Assembly (NCBI GenBank): GCA_021234535.1
Contig: CM037843.1
Span: 26,009,911 to 26,073,910, forward strand
DNA: 64,000 bases
Direction of reading: 5' to 3'
Origin: Stichopus chloronotus
Lineage: Eukaryota > Echinodermata > Holothuroidea > Aspidochirotida > Stichopodidae
Shown here: one piece after another, positions 13,201-24,900 of the stretch
Numbering within the stretch: the first letter of the stretch is position 1
How the letters are laid out: each line of letters starts with the position of its first letter
Translations under genes and position numbers: made by a program
Notes under the pieces: model-generated
Seen by the model: the letters and a program-made list of their open reading frames with translations, nothing else
Databases searched by the model: none
What the model was told of the DNA's origin: nothing

Positions 13201-16200
13201 CTGATGGCAAATTGGTACACTGGTTGCAGCACACACAGTACCACACAGAGTACCAGAAGGGTGTCCATTATGGCAGCAATGCCATCACGATTGAAAATCA
13301 AATTTTCTGCTTGGTTGATCTTGTGGCATAAATGATCCACTAAAGAATTACCAAGACCCACACATTCCAACATATTCATTATCCGATCAGCTGTTCAACT
13401 TGAAAATGTGTTATTTACTGATCTTCCCACTTTTTGCGCACAAAATATATTCGACAGATTGTGAATGATGTACAGAGAATCTAAAGACTATTAAAACATT
13501 TGGCACAATTCAAGTCAGCTTAAATTGTTTAATTGTAGAATCTCAAGAGAGGACAGTGAGTGCTGATGTAAACTTTACCAACATGTCATTTTAAAATAGT
13601 GTTTTGTTCCCACTTTGCAAACAGGTCATGAGACTTCAATTCTATTTAATGGCAGCTGATGAGCAAATAGCTGCTGCAGCATTTCATCAATTAAATACAT
13701 CCTTGTCCTGTGCGGTCACAAAATACTAACTTTTAGGCAGTGGCTCATCACCCCAAGCTATATTTTTGGCTTCCAGATATCAGAATTTTACACTGGCTCT
13801 TCTCTTTGATTGACAACAAATTTGAAAGACGCAGAGTAGCTCGTACTACGCAGTTCACAGGGATCCATATGGAGGAATTTTTATAGACAGTCTGTGTCAA
13901 GGACTAGACGTAAGTGGTTGGGGGAATTGAAACTGTTTGGGGTGATGAGTTTTTGTTCTTTACGTTTGGAACTGCAGTGATCACTTCAGATATACTAAAT
14001 CTGTACACTGATACTTCAATGCAATCATGCTTTTCCTACCGGTGTGTTAACATAAAAAAAAAATCACATTGCACAGACATATATGAGCAACAAATCACTT
14101 GAGCCCTATATGAACCAGGCAAACTTGTCCAAAGTGCAGTAAATCATCTTTTGATATAACAATTTTACAACTGTAGACTTACTTCCTTTTCCTGGACCAA
14201 TTCACGATATTGTGTAGATATGGAATTGATTTGTAGCTCAGAGGTTTCGGCCTTTTCTTCTAGTTCTGAATTCATGAAACTTAGCCTTTCATTCTAGAAA
14301 AGAGGAGAAACACTGGAATTGACAAAGTTATAGAATTATCGCATCATCGCAACCTATTACCTTATACTAAAGTAATGCTAAGCATTGTCATTACCAAAAA
14401 TTTGACAATACTGCTGTGTAATTACTTTGAAGAAAAAAAAACAGCTATTCCACTCTTCAAAAAAGTGATAGCTTGAAAAAGAACACCCAAGTGCAACTAA
14501 AATAAGAAGATATTAGCATGCTTTAACATCCATTGACAAAAGATTATTACTTTACATCACAATAAATCTTTTAAGAATATTACTGTGCACACAAGCTTAA
14601 CTGGTGATGAAGATTTCTTTGACAACAATTGACATACTTTTCACCATCGGCATATTCTGCACTCCTAACCTGTTTGCAGTGTTAAACCCACCTCTGCTTT
14701 TAAGCTGTTTATTATTGCTTCGAGTCTTTGAACTTTATCCTCTGTAATTTTAAGTTCAGTCTCATGATCTGTGAAGGAAAGAAAGATACAGATACCTGTA
14801 CAGTAGAGATGTAAAACCCTCACTCAAAACTCCAGTAATACTGCTACCAGAAAGTGGGTGAGTGATCACTTTTTAAGCACCCATTTTTAAAGTTTTCATC
14901 CCTTGGTTATTACGTATTAATACTTACTGAATATTTTGCAATATTCAGAGTGAACAAAACTGCTGAAAATCTGGATAGCTTCACCACTTAGGTTTTTAAC
15001 AGCTTGGGTCTATTCACACTAAAAACTAGATGCAGTTCCACTTTAAACCTGTCTGCTAGTGGGGGATTGGTGGACTGCCAGACTGAGGAAGGGGTATCAG
15101 GTGAGGGAGTTTCAACTTTTTGTAATTTTTGAAGTGTCTTCGCACAAAGAACTTATACATAAGCAGGTGCTAGTGCTGTCAGCTGGCTCAAGTTTTCTTT
15201 GTGAGAATTGTGACTACAGGTGGGCTTATTCATACAAAAATTCTTGTATGGATCATCAAAATGCTTTAAAATGTTCAACATGACTCATGTAGACTTCATT
15301 CAAAATTTGCCAGGTCTAACTATGACAGGTCTGTCAGATGATGGACTGCTAAAGGGGTTTAAGGGGAAGAGGTGTCAAAATATTTTGAAAACTAGAAATA
15401 TTTACATGCAAAACAGTTCCTGTTGTAACACATAGAACAAACATGTATTGAAGCACTTGCAACTGATCATACTATGAGATTCGGTAATTTGGTGAATTTG
15501 TGTATTAAATTGGAAGGCACAATGTTTTGTTTAAATCTCTGAATCTCTACGGAGGTTTGAAATGTGGGTTTTTTCAGAGGGCTGAGGGCGACTGGTAAGC
15601 AGACTTGGGTGCTCCAATGCAGGTCCAAATAGCTGCGAAATGATGGTCATCTAAGAGGTTTGGTAACATTCATGGATGCAGCCAGTGTAAGCTGTCTATG
15701 TCCATGGTTCTTTGGCCCATCAGTTTGAAGGACATTAAGGCCTTGGCTGCTGCCTTGTTCATGAACATCAGACAATTTTTCACCTGTGTTTTAAAATCAC
15801 GCTCTAATTACAATACAATTCAAATTCATGTGTACAAGCATAGCACATCTGCAGAATACAACGTCTCTGTTAAACATACCACTGAGACTCTAGAGGCGCA
15901 GTCACAGTCCAGTGCTTCCAGACATGGACTGCCATCGCAACTACCAATGTTACGAATGTGCCTCACTGCAAAGTGGAGGCTAAGAGGACTTCAGAAAATT
16001 TCCAGAAAAAAAAGCCACGGGACGTATGCTCAAACGACCACTGTGACTCCATGGTTTTTTAGGGTGAGTTTAAACTTTAAGTGGGGTGTTGTATTCTGCA
16101 ATTACTCCACATAGCACAGGCAAATAAAGTAGTGTAGGCCTAGTTGAACAGTTTCACACTTGGTGGGCTGGAGAACACCACTCTGTATTGTAATTACACG

Positions 16201-18077
16201 ATAATGATGGTTTGTGTAAGACCTCAGAGTCACTTGATGGTCTAGCCTAATGTTAGGCCATTTGGATATTTGTCTCACTCCAAAACTCAAGAGAAACCTG
16301 TATGTTACAGTACATATGTTCCTAGAAAAGACTGAACAGTCCTACTACTAGTGGCAACTTCCTCTGAACATTAAGCGGAGAAACTATAGAATTGCCTGCT
16401 ACTTGGGGACATTCCAAATTTGAGTGGATTCGGATGCAATATTGTGACCATACCACCAGATGGTTAGTTACTAGGTGCTGGCAGTGAAGAAATTCAAATT
16501 CCAATTAAAAAATTTCTAAATGTATGCATCAATACTTGAGAACGACACATCATTGTAGGTTGTTGTTCAAAAATCTCTAAGTCCCCCGCAGATATTTTGG
16601 AGTGGATTCGTAGATGGGTGGATGCAATGTGAAAGGTTTCTAAATGTGTATAACAATACTTTGAGAACGACACATCATCATTGGGCTCTTGTTCAAAAAT
16701 CTATAAGTCCCTGGCGGATATTTTGGAGTGGATTCGCAGATGGGTGGATGTGATGTGAAAGGTTTTTCAATGTGTATAACATTACTTTGAGAATGACACA
16801 TCATTGTAGTTTGTGGTTCAAAAATCTACAAGTGAAAGTCCGTGGCGGATATTTTGAAGTACATTCACAGATGTGCAGATCTTGTGAGATTGATAGGTTT
16901 CTAAATGTGTATAACATTATTTGTAGAACAACACATCATTGTAGGTTGCATCGCTAAAATCTCTTAGTCCCTGGCCGGATATTTTCGAGTGGATTCACGG
17001 ATGTGATGTGTTAGGTTGCTGAATGAGTATAACATTATTTTCAGAATGACACATTATTACAAAGGTTGAAGTTCAAAAATCTTTAAGTCCCTGGCAGATA
17101 TTTTGGAGTGGATTTGCAAATGCGCCAATGAGATGTGAAAGGTTTCTAAATGTGTATCACATTACTTTGAGAACGACACATCATTGAAGGTTGTAGTGCA
17201 AAGTCCACTGCGGATATTTTGGGGTGGATTTGCGAATGCGTGGATGAGATGTGAAAGGTTTCTAAATGTTTATTATTTTGAGAACGACACATCATTGTAG
17301 TTCAAAAATCTCTTACTTTCCCGTTGAATAATTACTTATTTTGTTTTGTATCGGGAGCTGGCTCTCAGATCTGACATAGCCCACATAACAGATGTATGTT
17401 ACTAATGGCAATGCATCAGCTCTGATTGCATTCATAATAATACCGTATGTACATACAGCATGTAGCATATATAGCATATAGCATGTAATACCTTTGCTGT
17501 GACAAAATGGCCTGAGGCCAACAAGTCCTACTGTAACTATTGATTATGACGATGAAGAGTCAACATCGAATCCACACATCCAAATAAAGAAAAGGCATGA
17601 TTCTGATTACGTTTTGTGTGTAAAAGAGTTACGTGTTATACGTGTTATGTATTGTGTATTGAGGAGTCAACATCGAATCCGTGCATCCTGACGCTACCAT
17701 ACATCTCTAGAGTGGTGGGGTATTAAATTAAGTTAGTAATACAAATAGTATAGTTATACCCACTCATAAATTGAGTTTACTGTCGCCTGGTGTAAGTTTT
17801 CTTAGGACCACACGATTTTATTCAGATTGATTCAGAAGCAACAGCTTCGAAATACTGCAAGATTAAGTAACTTAGGCTCCTAAGTTAGTGACAATAACCT
17901 TAATTTATCATTTAAATCACCTTCACGATTTAACAATAACAAACAACAGTTAGGCTACGTACCGCTAACTTCGGTTGTACCTTCTGCGAGCACGTCGCGA
18001 GTGAACTCCGCGGCGTTTGAGGCAACACTCGTAAGCTGGGACGACCAACTTTTCAAATTATCCCCAAACCAAGCCAT
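273..18077 (-). CDS. TRIP11: TRIP11 / GMAP-210 golgin, N-terminal 2044 residues (C-terminus off the left edge)
   Basis: Ortholog of thyroid receptor-interacting protein 11 (GMAP-210), a cis-Golgi golgin that tethers curved vesicles and supports cilium-directed traffic. Twelve exons join in phase: 17963-18077, 14692-14768, 14183-14293, 12142-12408, 11214-11282, 10187-10724, 9583-9686, 7965-8099, 5855-6318, 5042-5204, 4520-4660, 273-4220; 6132 nt, exactly 2044 codons. Residues 1-38 form a Ser/Thr/Ala-rich amphipathic segment ending DVLAEGTTEVS, like the curvature-sensing ALPS motif of human TRIP11 (DMLMEGTEEVE). Colinear matches follow: DIDDLISAQQEINKLSSEV, ELSVLQDAHHQKLSDLNRKH, AVLNEKTRECSNLKTEVHKL, VLQTSSPND, FQQERDQTVLMLQ. 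Nearly everything after residue 40 is charged heptad coiled coil. The reading frame meets a donor at 272, so the C-terminal GRIP-related (GRAB) Arf1-binding exons must lie further left. The human protein is 1979 aa; this one should exceed 2300. Divergent neighbour: MBIP. Confidence 0.94.
4520..4660 (-). CDS. TRIP11: TRIP11 exon 11
   Basis: 47 codons, phase 0 both sides; acceptor TGATCAG, donor GTAAGA. Translated HQEITEKLATEMKEMEDK and onward; coiled coil. Confidence 0.88.
5042..5204 (-). CDS. TRIP11: TRIP11 exon 10
   Basis: One base plus 54 codons; acceptor CAACAG, donor GTAACC. Phase 2 entry completes a Lys codon (K-YPEAASAMQEQ). Coiled coil resumes. Confidence 0.87.
5855..6318 (-). CDS. 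TRIP11: TRIP11 exon 9
   Basis: 154 codons plus two bases; acceptor ATCGCAG, donor GTAAGT. The first half is coiled coil. From about residue 570 it becomes a Ser/Asp/Thr-rich non-helical stretch (TDSTIGLSTDSQSAAGSE), a probable hinge in the rod. Confidence 0.9.
6319..7964. other. TRIP11 intron 8, no recognised element
   Basis: 1.65 kb of AT-rich sequence with a poly-A tract near 6901-6920. No coding segment with splice signals was found on either strand; the short open frames at 7545-7763 have no protein-like character. Confidence 0.6.
7965..8099 (-). CDS. TRIP11: TRIP11 exon 8
   Basis: 45 codons, phase 0 on both sides, acceptor ATATAG and donor GTATAG. Coiled coil ending KAMIDIGQQ; joins directly to MQEGQRSVEDL of exon 9. 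Confidence 0.85.
8430..8650. repeat. Imperfect foldback in TRIP11 intron 7
   Basis: C-rich left arm with repeated AATTCCCA words (8488-8530) and a right arm with TTGTCC words (8579-8612) that pair imperfectly. This creates overlapping open frames on both strands that look like a Pro-rich peptide but are artefacts of the repeat. Confidence 0.4.
9432..9472. repeat. 20-bp direct duplication
   Basis: TTTTGGTTGCATTACTCGC occurs twice back to back in TRIP11 intron 7. Confidence 0.8.
9583..9686 (-). CDS. TRIP11: TRIP11 exon 7
   Basis: 104 nt from acceptor ATCAACAG to a weak donor CAC|GTACAT. Phase 1 entry makes a Val codon (LLE-V-REQEL). Coiled coil, residues 393-427. Confidence 0.85.
10187..10724 (-). 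CDS. TRIP11: TRIP11 exon 6
   Basis: 179 codons plus one base; acceptor TTTGCAG, donor GTATGT. Contains HELSVLQDAHHQKLSDLNRK and DRIEELEQEV, near-identical to the human family block, then uninterrupted coiled coil. Confidence 0.94.
11214..11282 (-). CDS. TRIP11: TRIP11 exon 5 (short)
   Basis: 23 codons between acceptor TGCAG and donor GTAATC, phase 0 both sides. Poorly conserved linker ending ETELKAKIK. It is accepted because it keeps frame between two conserved exons and has both splice signals. Confidence 0.82.
12142..12408 (-). CDS. TRIP11: TRIP11 exon 4
   Basis: 89 codons, phase 0 on both sides. A Ser/Ala-rich linker precedes DIDDLISAQQEINKLSSEV, the most conserved N-terminal block of the family (human DFGDIISSQQEINRLSNEV), then DHWKQVASSHPQ. 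Confidence 0.93.
12409..14182. other. TRIP11 intron 3, short repeat only
   Basis: 1.77 kb. The words GGTCAGGTACCAGTGTAC (about 12819) and GGTCAGGTACCAGGGTAC (about 13065) are a near-perfect direct repeat 246 bp apart. Otherwise nothing recognised. Confidence 0.5.
14183..14293 (-). CDS. TRIP11: TRIP11 exon 3
   Basis: 37 codons, phase 0 on both sides, acceptor TTTTCTAG and donor GTAAGT. It starts NERLSFMNSELEEKAE, matching human ENERLKKLCTDLEEKHE. Confidence 0.9.
14692..14768 (-). CDS. TRIP11: TRIP11 exon 2
   Basis: Acceptor TTCACAG, donor GTGGGT. Residues 39-64 begin the coiled coil (VQRLEAIINSLKAE), equivalent to human KEIEAIHAILRSE. Phase 1 in, 0 out. Confidence 0.88.
14769..16512. other. 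TRIP11 intron 1, right-hand part, unannotated
   Basis: Unique-looking AT-rich intron. Several open frames of 60-138 codons occur, but none has matching splice signals or a recognisable protein. Confidence 0.55.
16513..17310. repeat. Minisatellite, about 124-bp unit, 7 copies
   Basis: Units start with TTTCTAAATGTGTATAACA and continue through GAGAACGACACATCATTG, CAAAAATCTCTAAGTCC and GATATTTTGGAGTGGATTCG. Starts at 16513, 16637, 16763, 16898, 17016, 17143 and 17259, i.e. spacing 116-135 bp. Located in TRIP11 intron 1. Confidence 0.9.
17311..17962. other. TRIP11 intron 1, exon-1-proximal part
   Basis: AT-rich. GAGTCAACATCGAATCC is repeated near 17557 and 17664. No coding signal seen. Confidence 0.5.
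17963..18077 (-). CDS. TRIP11: TRIP11 exon 1 (start codon, ALPS-like segment)
   Basis: ATG at 18077-18075, 38 codons plus one base, donor GTACGT. The start is chosen because it opens with MAWFGDNLKSW, matching the short Trp/Gly-rich start of vertebrate TRIP11. Phase 1 exit creates an Asp codon with exon 2. Confidence 0.92.
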
Positions 18078-18918
18078 TTCTCTAAAAATGACTACGTTCT
18101 TGTAGCACGAAACAGAACTTCTGTCACCTGCAGCACGGGATATTAGTCATTATGAATATGAGTACTTCTGTGCTGTAGGACTACTTCAACCTTATGATAT
18201 CCATATAGTCTATAGTCAGTCTAGTCCAGCGCCGCTCAGCCTAGCGCAGTGTGAGTGTGATTTTCAATAACCATAGTCATGCATACTCAGCTCGACATAC
18301 GTTGATATTGCCAACTCAACATTCATTGCAATGGTTGGTACACATAAAATTGAACATGGGGGTTTTAGCAGATACAATATAAAATTTTAACTGTACGCAT
18401 TTTATTTTGACATTGTCTTTCACTTTTGAGCCAACCTGTGCATGTAAAAATATATCACACCGTTTTATTTTCATATTATTCTTTTATTTTCTCAAAAATG
18501 CATGAAATTTGATTTAGTTTAGTATTAACTGCAAACGTATCTATAGTAGCAGAAGCTTTCTTTAATTGAAGTCAGCATGTACCAAAATTTTAAAGGTTTA
18601 CAATTATTAATTACTATATTTATCGTTCAATATTCGGTAAAATTAACTGAAATAAAGCTTTTTGTAACAGAAAATATAATTAAATATATTTTATTCTGCA
18701 TATGGGCTATTTTAAAGATATACTATATATCAAAAATTTAGCCGTATATGAGCACCCCCTTATACTAATGGAATCATTACACTTAGGGTTTTCCCCCTTT
18801 GAAACCAACTAGGGGTCTTTACCGTCTCTCAGCTTACACTCTTTACATCAACTTGATAAGTTATTGATATCCATGCAACATAGACAAGAAGTAGAGTTGC
18901 ACGACTGAAACCACTAGC
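18078..18918. promoter_or_regulatory. Shared TRIP11-MBIP bidirectional promoter region
   Basis: 841 bp separate the ATG of TRIP11 (minus) from the ATG of MBIP (plus), so both promoters and both 5' UTRs must fit here. The TRIP11-proximal part (about 18160-18260) is richer in G+C, with CAGCGCCGCTCAGCCTAGCGC; the middle (18340-18760) is very AT-rich. No TATA box could be assigned with confidence. The promoter role is inferred from gene geometry. Confidence 0.6.
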
Positions 18919-18978
18919 ATGAAGTCAATTGATTTTGTACAGCGTTTCTATGAGCTGACATCTCAATTTTTAGAGGAG
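18919..18978 (+). CDS. MBIP: MBIP exon 1 (probable)
   Basis: 20 codons MKSIDFVQRFYELTSQFLEE followed by donor GTATGA, phase 0. Chosen because it is the only ATG-led open segment with a donor in the right phase upstream of exon 2, and it forms an amphipathic helix like the human N-terminus. A missed small exon in the following intron remains possible. Confidence 0.65.
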
Positions 18979-21900
18979 GTATGAATAGTAAAAGAGGCAA
19001 TGAAGAAGAGAAGTTAGGTGGCAAGGTGTAGGTTTAAAAGTTAATTTTACATAGGCCTAGTTTCTTAGGACTTGTACTTAAGTGGCTGATGCCCTCTCAT
19101 GCAATTGTCGAAGTTCAATGGGATAGTCAATGTGCAACTGAAGTTAGCATACTTTTCTCAGATCTCACTAACATGCTAAGGGTTTTTGGAGAACTGATAT
19201 ACAAATTGCATCTGACTTTTATTATTTTGCCTGTAACTAGATCACTAACTTAAAAAAAGAATTATACAAAATTATTTCAGTAAATGTGTTTCAGCATTTC
19301 AAAGAATCAATCAATTAAATAATATTTTAAATGATCAGCAGCATGTCTCTAAGTTAGTATATTATGACAATCAAAGATCATGCATGTTGGGTAATATTAA
19401 CAGCCTGACATATGAGCTATAGTGCTAATTGAGCTAGTATAGTTGTGATTGCCATTTATGTGTAACAATTGCCACCTTTTTGCTATCACTAATGAAATCC
19501 CAAGAGACTGAAGTCCCACGAGGCTGAAGTCCTAAGAGACGATGATCACTTTTGTTGCAAAGTGATCAAACACTAAGTTTTGTCACAGTCACAGCCAGTG
19601 TCGGTTGTAATTGAGTCACTAAAGTTCGAGTATCAAGTCGAGTCTCCCTCTAGTCGAGTCAGAGTCGAGAGTCTTTCGCTAGTCATCTTGAGTCGAGTCA
19701 TTAACTGAACCAGAGTCGAGTGCAGTCCCTGCAACCACACTCGAGTTGAGATGAGTCGCGTCACTCTGTCTGTTCAAGTCATCTTAAGTCACTTGAGCAT
19801 ATTGACCTACAATTGACCCATAATACTAGATCAGACAAGCAAGTTATGTACACAATTGTTAACATGCTGACTTGGTCACCCCAGATCCTGAAACTGTTGT
19901 TGGAGCGAGAATTGTGCCTCCTCCTTTCATCCATATGTCAACGAGTATCGAAATAAGAAGAATTCTATCATTACAGATTTTTTATGTCTTTTTACTTTGT
20001 GCAATTCACTTTGACTCTCCATGTCACTTAAATTAGTCATCTAGCTTTTTCTTTCCTTTTTCAAGAATTACTGTACATGTCATTTCTATTTTTGTATCCA
20101 GGACTCTATCAGAAGCTGGTGTTGATGTCAGCCCACCAGGTTTCAGTAAACGTATTCATGTAGCAAACCTTCTCTGCAATTAAAAAATATTACAAAAAAC
20201 AAAAAAAATCAGTGAAAACAAAGGCATTGTACAAACCAAGTGCCACACACAAAAATGATTTCTTCTATTAATCACAATTCAAAATGTCCCCTTGTTTCCT
20301 GGACAGTCTTTTATTTGGTGAGCATTACCAAATTAATCATACTTCAAATAAATGGTTTGTTCTTTACACCCAGAAAATGACTACTGCAATATGATCTAGA
20401 TGAAATTTTGTAGCTGTTCAAGGAAGTAAGACATGCCATAATGCTTGATTCTTTTGTTTTATGTTTTATTAATGTTTTTTTTCTCAATCTGTTCAAGAAA
20501 ATGTGGAAAGTAGTAAAAATAATCACTTCAGAATAGCACCACCATTTAACAAACTATCAACCATGGCACTGACTGAATAAGACGATATTCCTCACTAAAT
20601 GACAATAGCTCAACACACTGGCATACATAGTTTCCTTGTAATAAGTAAAATTTGAAAATCTGTTGTTCCTGCAGTCATCAGTAACATGAATATTTATCAA
20701 ACAATACTCAAATATGTACATGTATTTATCACCCCGCTTACACAAAAAGGGGAAAATACACATCAAACATGAACATCCTACACACGCAATTAGAACTGAA
20801 ACAAAACTGTATTTGCTACTGTAAATGTAATATCAACCTACGTAATCTATGGCCTACACGCTGATTGAAGCTGTAGGTGTGCGAATACAATTGACGGAGA
20901 ATCTAGACAAATCTTGATTACAACGGGTCAGCTGTTTCTATTGCCGTTTCTAATAAATCAGCTGGTAGTGTATTTCTTGAAATGTTCACAAAAACAGTAT
21001 TTAATATAATACTGTTTGCTGATAGTATGACTCTAGTCATTGTGAAAAGACTTGAGTCAAGTAGAGTTATCCAGCATAGTGACTCGATCGAGTCGAGTCC
21101 TATCCACACACTAACTCGAGTTGAGTCTTTTGCACTTTCTCAAACTTCTGACTTGAGTCGAGTCTTTAGACACAAGTGACTTGAGTCAAGTCGAGTCCTC
21201 AAAAATTGTGACTCGAGTCCGACTCAATTCGAGTCAGTGACCCAAGTCATTTCAACACTGGTCACAGCTGGGATGAATAGATCTGAATGTTTAAAGAAAG
21301 TTCTTAATGTAGGCATGTGGGAAAAATTCAATGGGTTTTACAAGGTGTTGCGCTAGACCTCTAAACCTCTAATTGCCTGTACATGTCACCTAATTTTATT
21401 ACTCATATGGTTTAAAATTATACCGTTGAAACCCAACTATACAATGTTTTATATAAATTGCTGCCATCGTAAATGCGAGAGGGTCATGGGGACTCCGAAA
21501 ATATTGATCACTTTCCTGCAGCCTGACACCCAAGAAGCATTTTTTCATAATATTTTTCTATCTCCCTAGTATCCATTCTTGACCAAATCACACAGTGCCT
21601 AAATTTAAGTCCTAAGTGTCCACTCTCAAGTACTGAACAGCAGGTCACGATTTTCCGTCGGTGTCCATTTTGTGTCATATGTGGGCATTTGGTAGTCCGT
21701 CTTGTCTATGTCAAAGTCCCAGTTGGACATTGGTCATGATACCACCGCTGACTGCATCCCCCCTGACTGCTCCCCTCTCCCTCTGACTATGCAGCCCCCA
21801 AATTGCAAGGTTAATTTGCTTTTAAAAATCCAGTGCATTCTTTAATTATTTAGCAAAGTTTGGGAAATAATAATATCTTAACATGTATTATTTTTACATT

Positions 21901-24900
21901 TGTTGCTTATTATTAATTCATGTTGTAACTTTCGATCTCACTGATCCTTTAATACTCACTTTCTGTCTTGTGGAACTTTCAGTCTTGTGGAACTTCTGTC
22001 TCACGGGCCTTCGGTCTCATGTTTTAATATACATGTAATTGATTAAAACTTTTGGCTTTCATTATGTGACAGCTTTGCAAACATCACATGTATTTTTATT
22101 GTTTACTTTCATTTGTTTTGAACAGTCAGAGTGCATTTTTGCATCTGGTACGTTTATCAGTATAATTCACTAAGCAACAACAATTTATCAGACTTTGTTA
22201 AGACATATTTTAGAGTCTGCAGTACTTCGACACAAAAAATCTTCAGTCTTGAAATTGAACTGTCACTGGCATATGGTAACAAAAGTGGAATCTGGGATTT
22301 GGCACATGAGCATAGGAATTATGTAACAACCCTGGCACAAGTAAATCTTCCTGGCTATGATGGATTAACAAAAATATGAGATCACGAGAACTTTTGGCCT
22401 GCTGAAGTCGAATGCTTTACTACCAGCTTATGCATATGTTACTGTGAAATTCACAATAGCATATATGCATTTGCAACTATAACCTATTCAGAGCACTTAA
22501 CAATATCTTTCTATCAATAAATATTTTTCCTTCCATCGATTGTCTTTCCAGACTCACCTGTCCACACAGTTGATGATATCTCTCAAACAGACCGTCTCTC
22601 ATCATGCATCATCATCTGACATTTTGGCAAATTCCCTTGAGAAACATGTGTCAAGTCTTCAGGTAAATAAAGTGTTTGAGTTAGAAATAGTATTGCCCAT
22701 GCACGGCAGAAAAATTTCTGGAGTGTTTTGAAATGATTTATACATTGCAATGACAGCTGCAATACTAAGTGAAGTATCGTTTTTTTTTTAAACTAAATGT
22801 TCTCAAAAGTGATGTGAGTGAGTGTGAAAACTTTAAAGTTGTCTCAATGTGATTTCATGTTCTGAAATGTTTTAAAACATCTTCAGTAATTTTAACATTC
22901 TTCATCATGTTTTCTTTCGATATGCAGACACTTCTGAGCACTGTAAAAGCAAGCATGAACACTACTGATGATAATAAAATGGATGGTGTGCACACTACCA
23001 ACCCAGAATTGGTTCAGATTGTTGCAAGCAGTAGTGAGGTAAGTTTCCAGATTGAACGTCATGTATGTACTATTTTGCAATGATCTAGAAATTAAGAAAT
23101 GCAATGATAATTGAGAAGGTTCAAATTTTCTCCTCAACCATACAAAGCTTAACATATTGACCACAAGCATTTAGGAATTCATCAGGATTGATGGTAGAAG
23201 AACTATGTTTCTGTGGCAGCTACATGATGAATTACTGCAGTGAGAATGGTGTATCTTGTGGAATTAATCAAAGAGGTACAAATTTTTATCAATACTGTTA
23301 CTTATGTTCATTAAAACTAGGATTTACTGAACTACTTTATATGCAGTCAATTTTTGAGTCATTTTTGGAGCAGTTCTAGATCTCAGAATAACTTTTGCAT
23401 GTTCTGTGCTCAGATTGTAATCTTACATTCTCTAAAATGCTTGGTTGAGTGTAGTGCATCTATGCATCCTCTTTCCTTTCATCGATATTCATAATTGCCT
23501 CTCCCAATCATCTGCTCAAAACTATTCCTGTTGTATCCCCCTACAAAATCACTCTAATTGTTTGCTATTTGTGTTGAATTTTCGTGTTTGTGTCATTCTT
23601 TTGATAGCATGTTTGAAGGATCTTGTGCGTATGTTGCATTGTCTGTTGCATTGTTACTTCTTAAATTATGGTAAAAAATTTGCAAAAACCTCTGTGAAGT
23701 GTGTAGCAGTTAAATATCAAGTGACACGCATCTAGAAGTGAGCTGGGTTCATTCACCAGTTGCAGAGTGAAATTAAACCCTGAAGAAAAATTTTTTGGAA
23801 TTGTGTTTAAATCTACTACTATTCTTGAGGTATGGCTTTTCAAAGTTTGATGAAAATGACCAACTGATGATGTGGACTGTTATACAGGTACAGTGCCAGT
23901 GTTTTTTTTTGTTTGTTAGGCCTTGTCTATTCAATTCTGGGTTTCACGTTGGTAAATTATATCAATATTCTTACAGAAGACAAGACATACTTCAAAAATG
24001 AAACCCTTGTTTGCTTACAAATTGCTCGCTTGTCCTTGAAACTAAAGTTAGGTTAAAGGGTAGCATAAGGAATATCATATGAGTCCAGCAGGATATCATG
24101 AATTTGGTTTATGATGATGCATTTGTAAAACAGAAATATGTTTGTAAAATGGTCAATGTTTGATGTCATTCTGATGGAAGCTGTGGCTATTTGCAATGCT
24201 TTTAATGTTTAGTTTGGTTAATGATCCAAAATGTGTTTTTCATGTCCTTTAAACGTGTCACACATGATTGTGCAAAATGTTCAAGCACCTTTTGTTTCTA
24301 GCAAGTTGTACCGATATAAATTTCCCTCTGTTCTTGACAATTTGTTGTAAAGACTGGTAGCATGTTTGTTTTAAATGACCTGGATGGCATTAGATTTCTG
24401 TCAATGGGGTCATCGTTCACTCCCCTGTGAACTTTTTCCACTGCAGATTGACAGACGTATTCAGGCCTTCATGAGTAGAAAGCAGGCTGAGGTCAATGAA
24501 GCCAACTGCCGGGAGTTTTGCAGCAGCGTCAGTTCCACCAGCGGAGAAAACAGCTGTGCTCGCACTGACTCCGTCTTTGTGCCCAGAAGCGGAACAAAGA
24601 GTCACGTGAAAGGTCTGTAGAGGAGATTAATAACAGTTTACAACTTCTCTCTTATTGTCATATCATGGATTATTTCAGGCCGGTAACCAGGGGGGGTCGG
24701 AGCGTTTGAACGACCCACCCCAACTTAAGGGAGGTCCATTTTTCCAGCCTTGTGTTTGAAGGGTCAGCTATGAAATATTCTTTATCTTGACATATTGAGG
24801 CCGAATATCCGTCACTTTAAGCAGGGAGATAAAACCTTTCCACTTATGTCATAAAATGTGTACAGGCCCAAACTGACCACAATATCTCATCACCACATAC

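Noticed and set aside
20102..20145. Exon-like segment after TTGTATCCAG, considered as MBIP exon 2
   Set aside because: It has an in-frame stop in the phase set by exon 1 and lies wholly inside the hAT element 19596-21260.
22127..22148. 22-nt segment with acceptor and GTACGT donor, considered as an extra MBIP exon
   Set aside because: Its length would shift exon 2 into a frame with an early stop; exon 1 to exon 2 is in phase without it.
24375..24620. Independent 81-codon plus-strand gene beginning at ATG 24375
   Set aside because: It is MBIP exon 4 read through its intronic flanks; the family match starts exactly after the acceptor at 24446.
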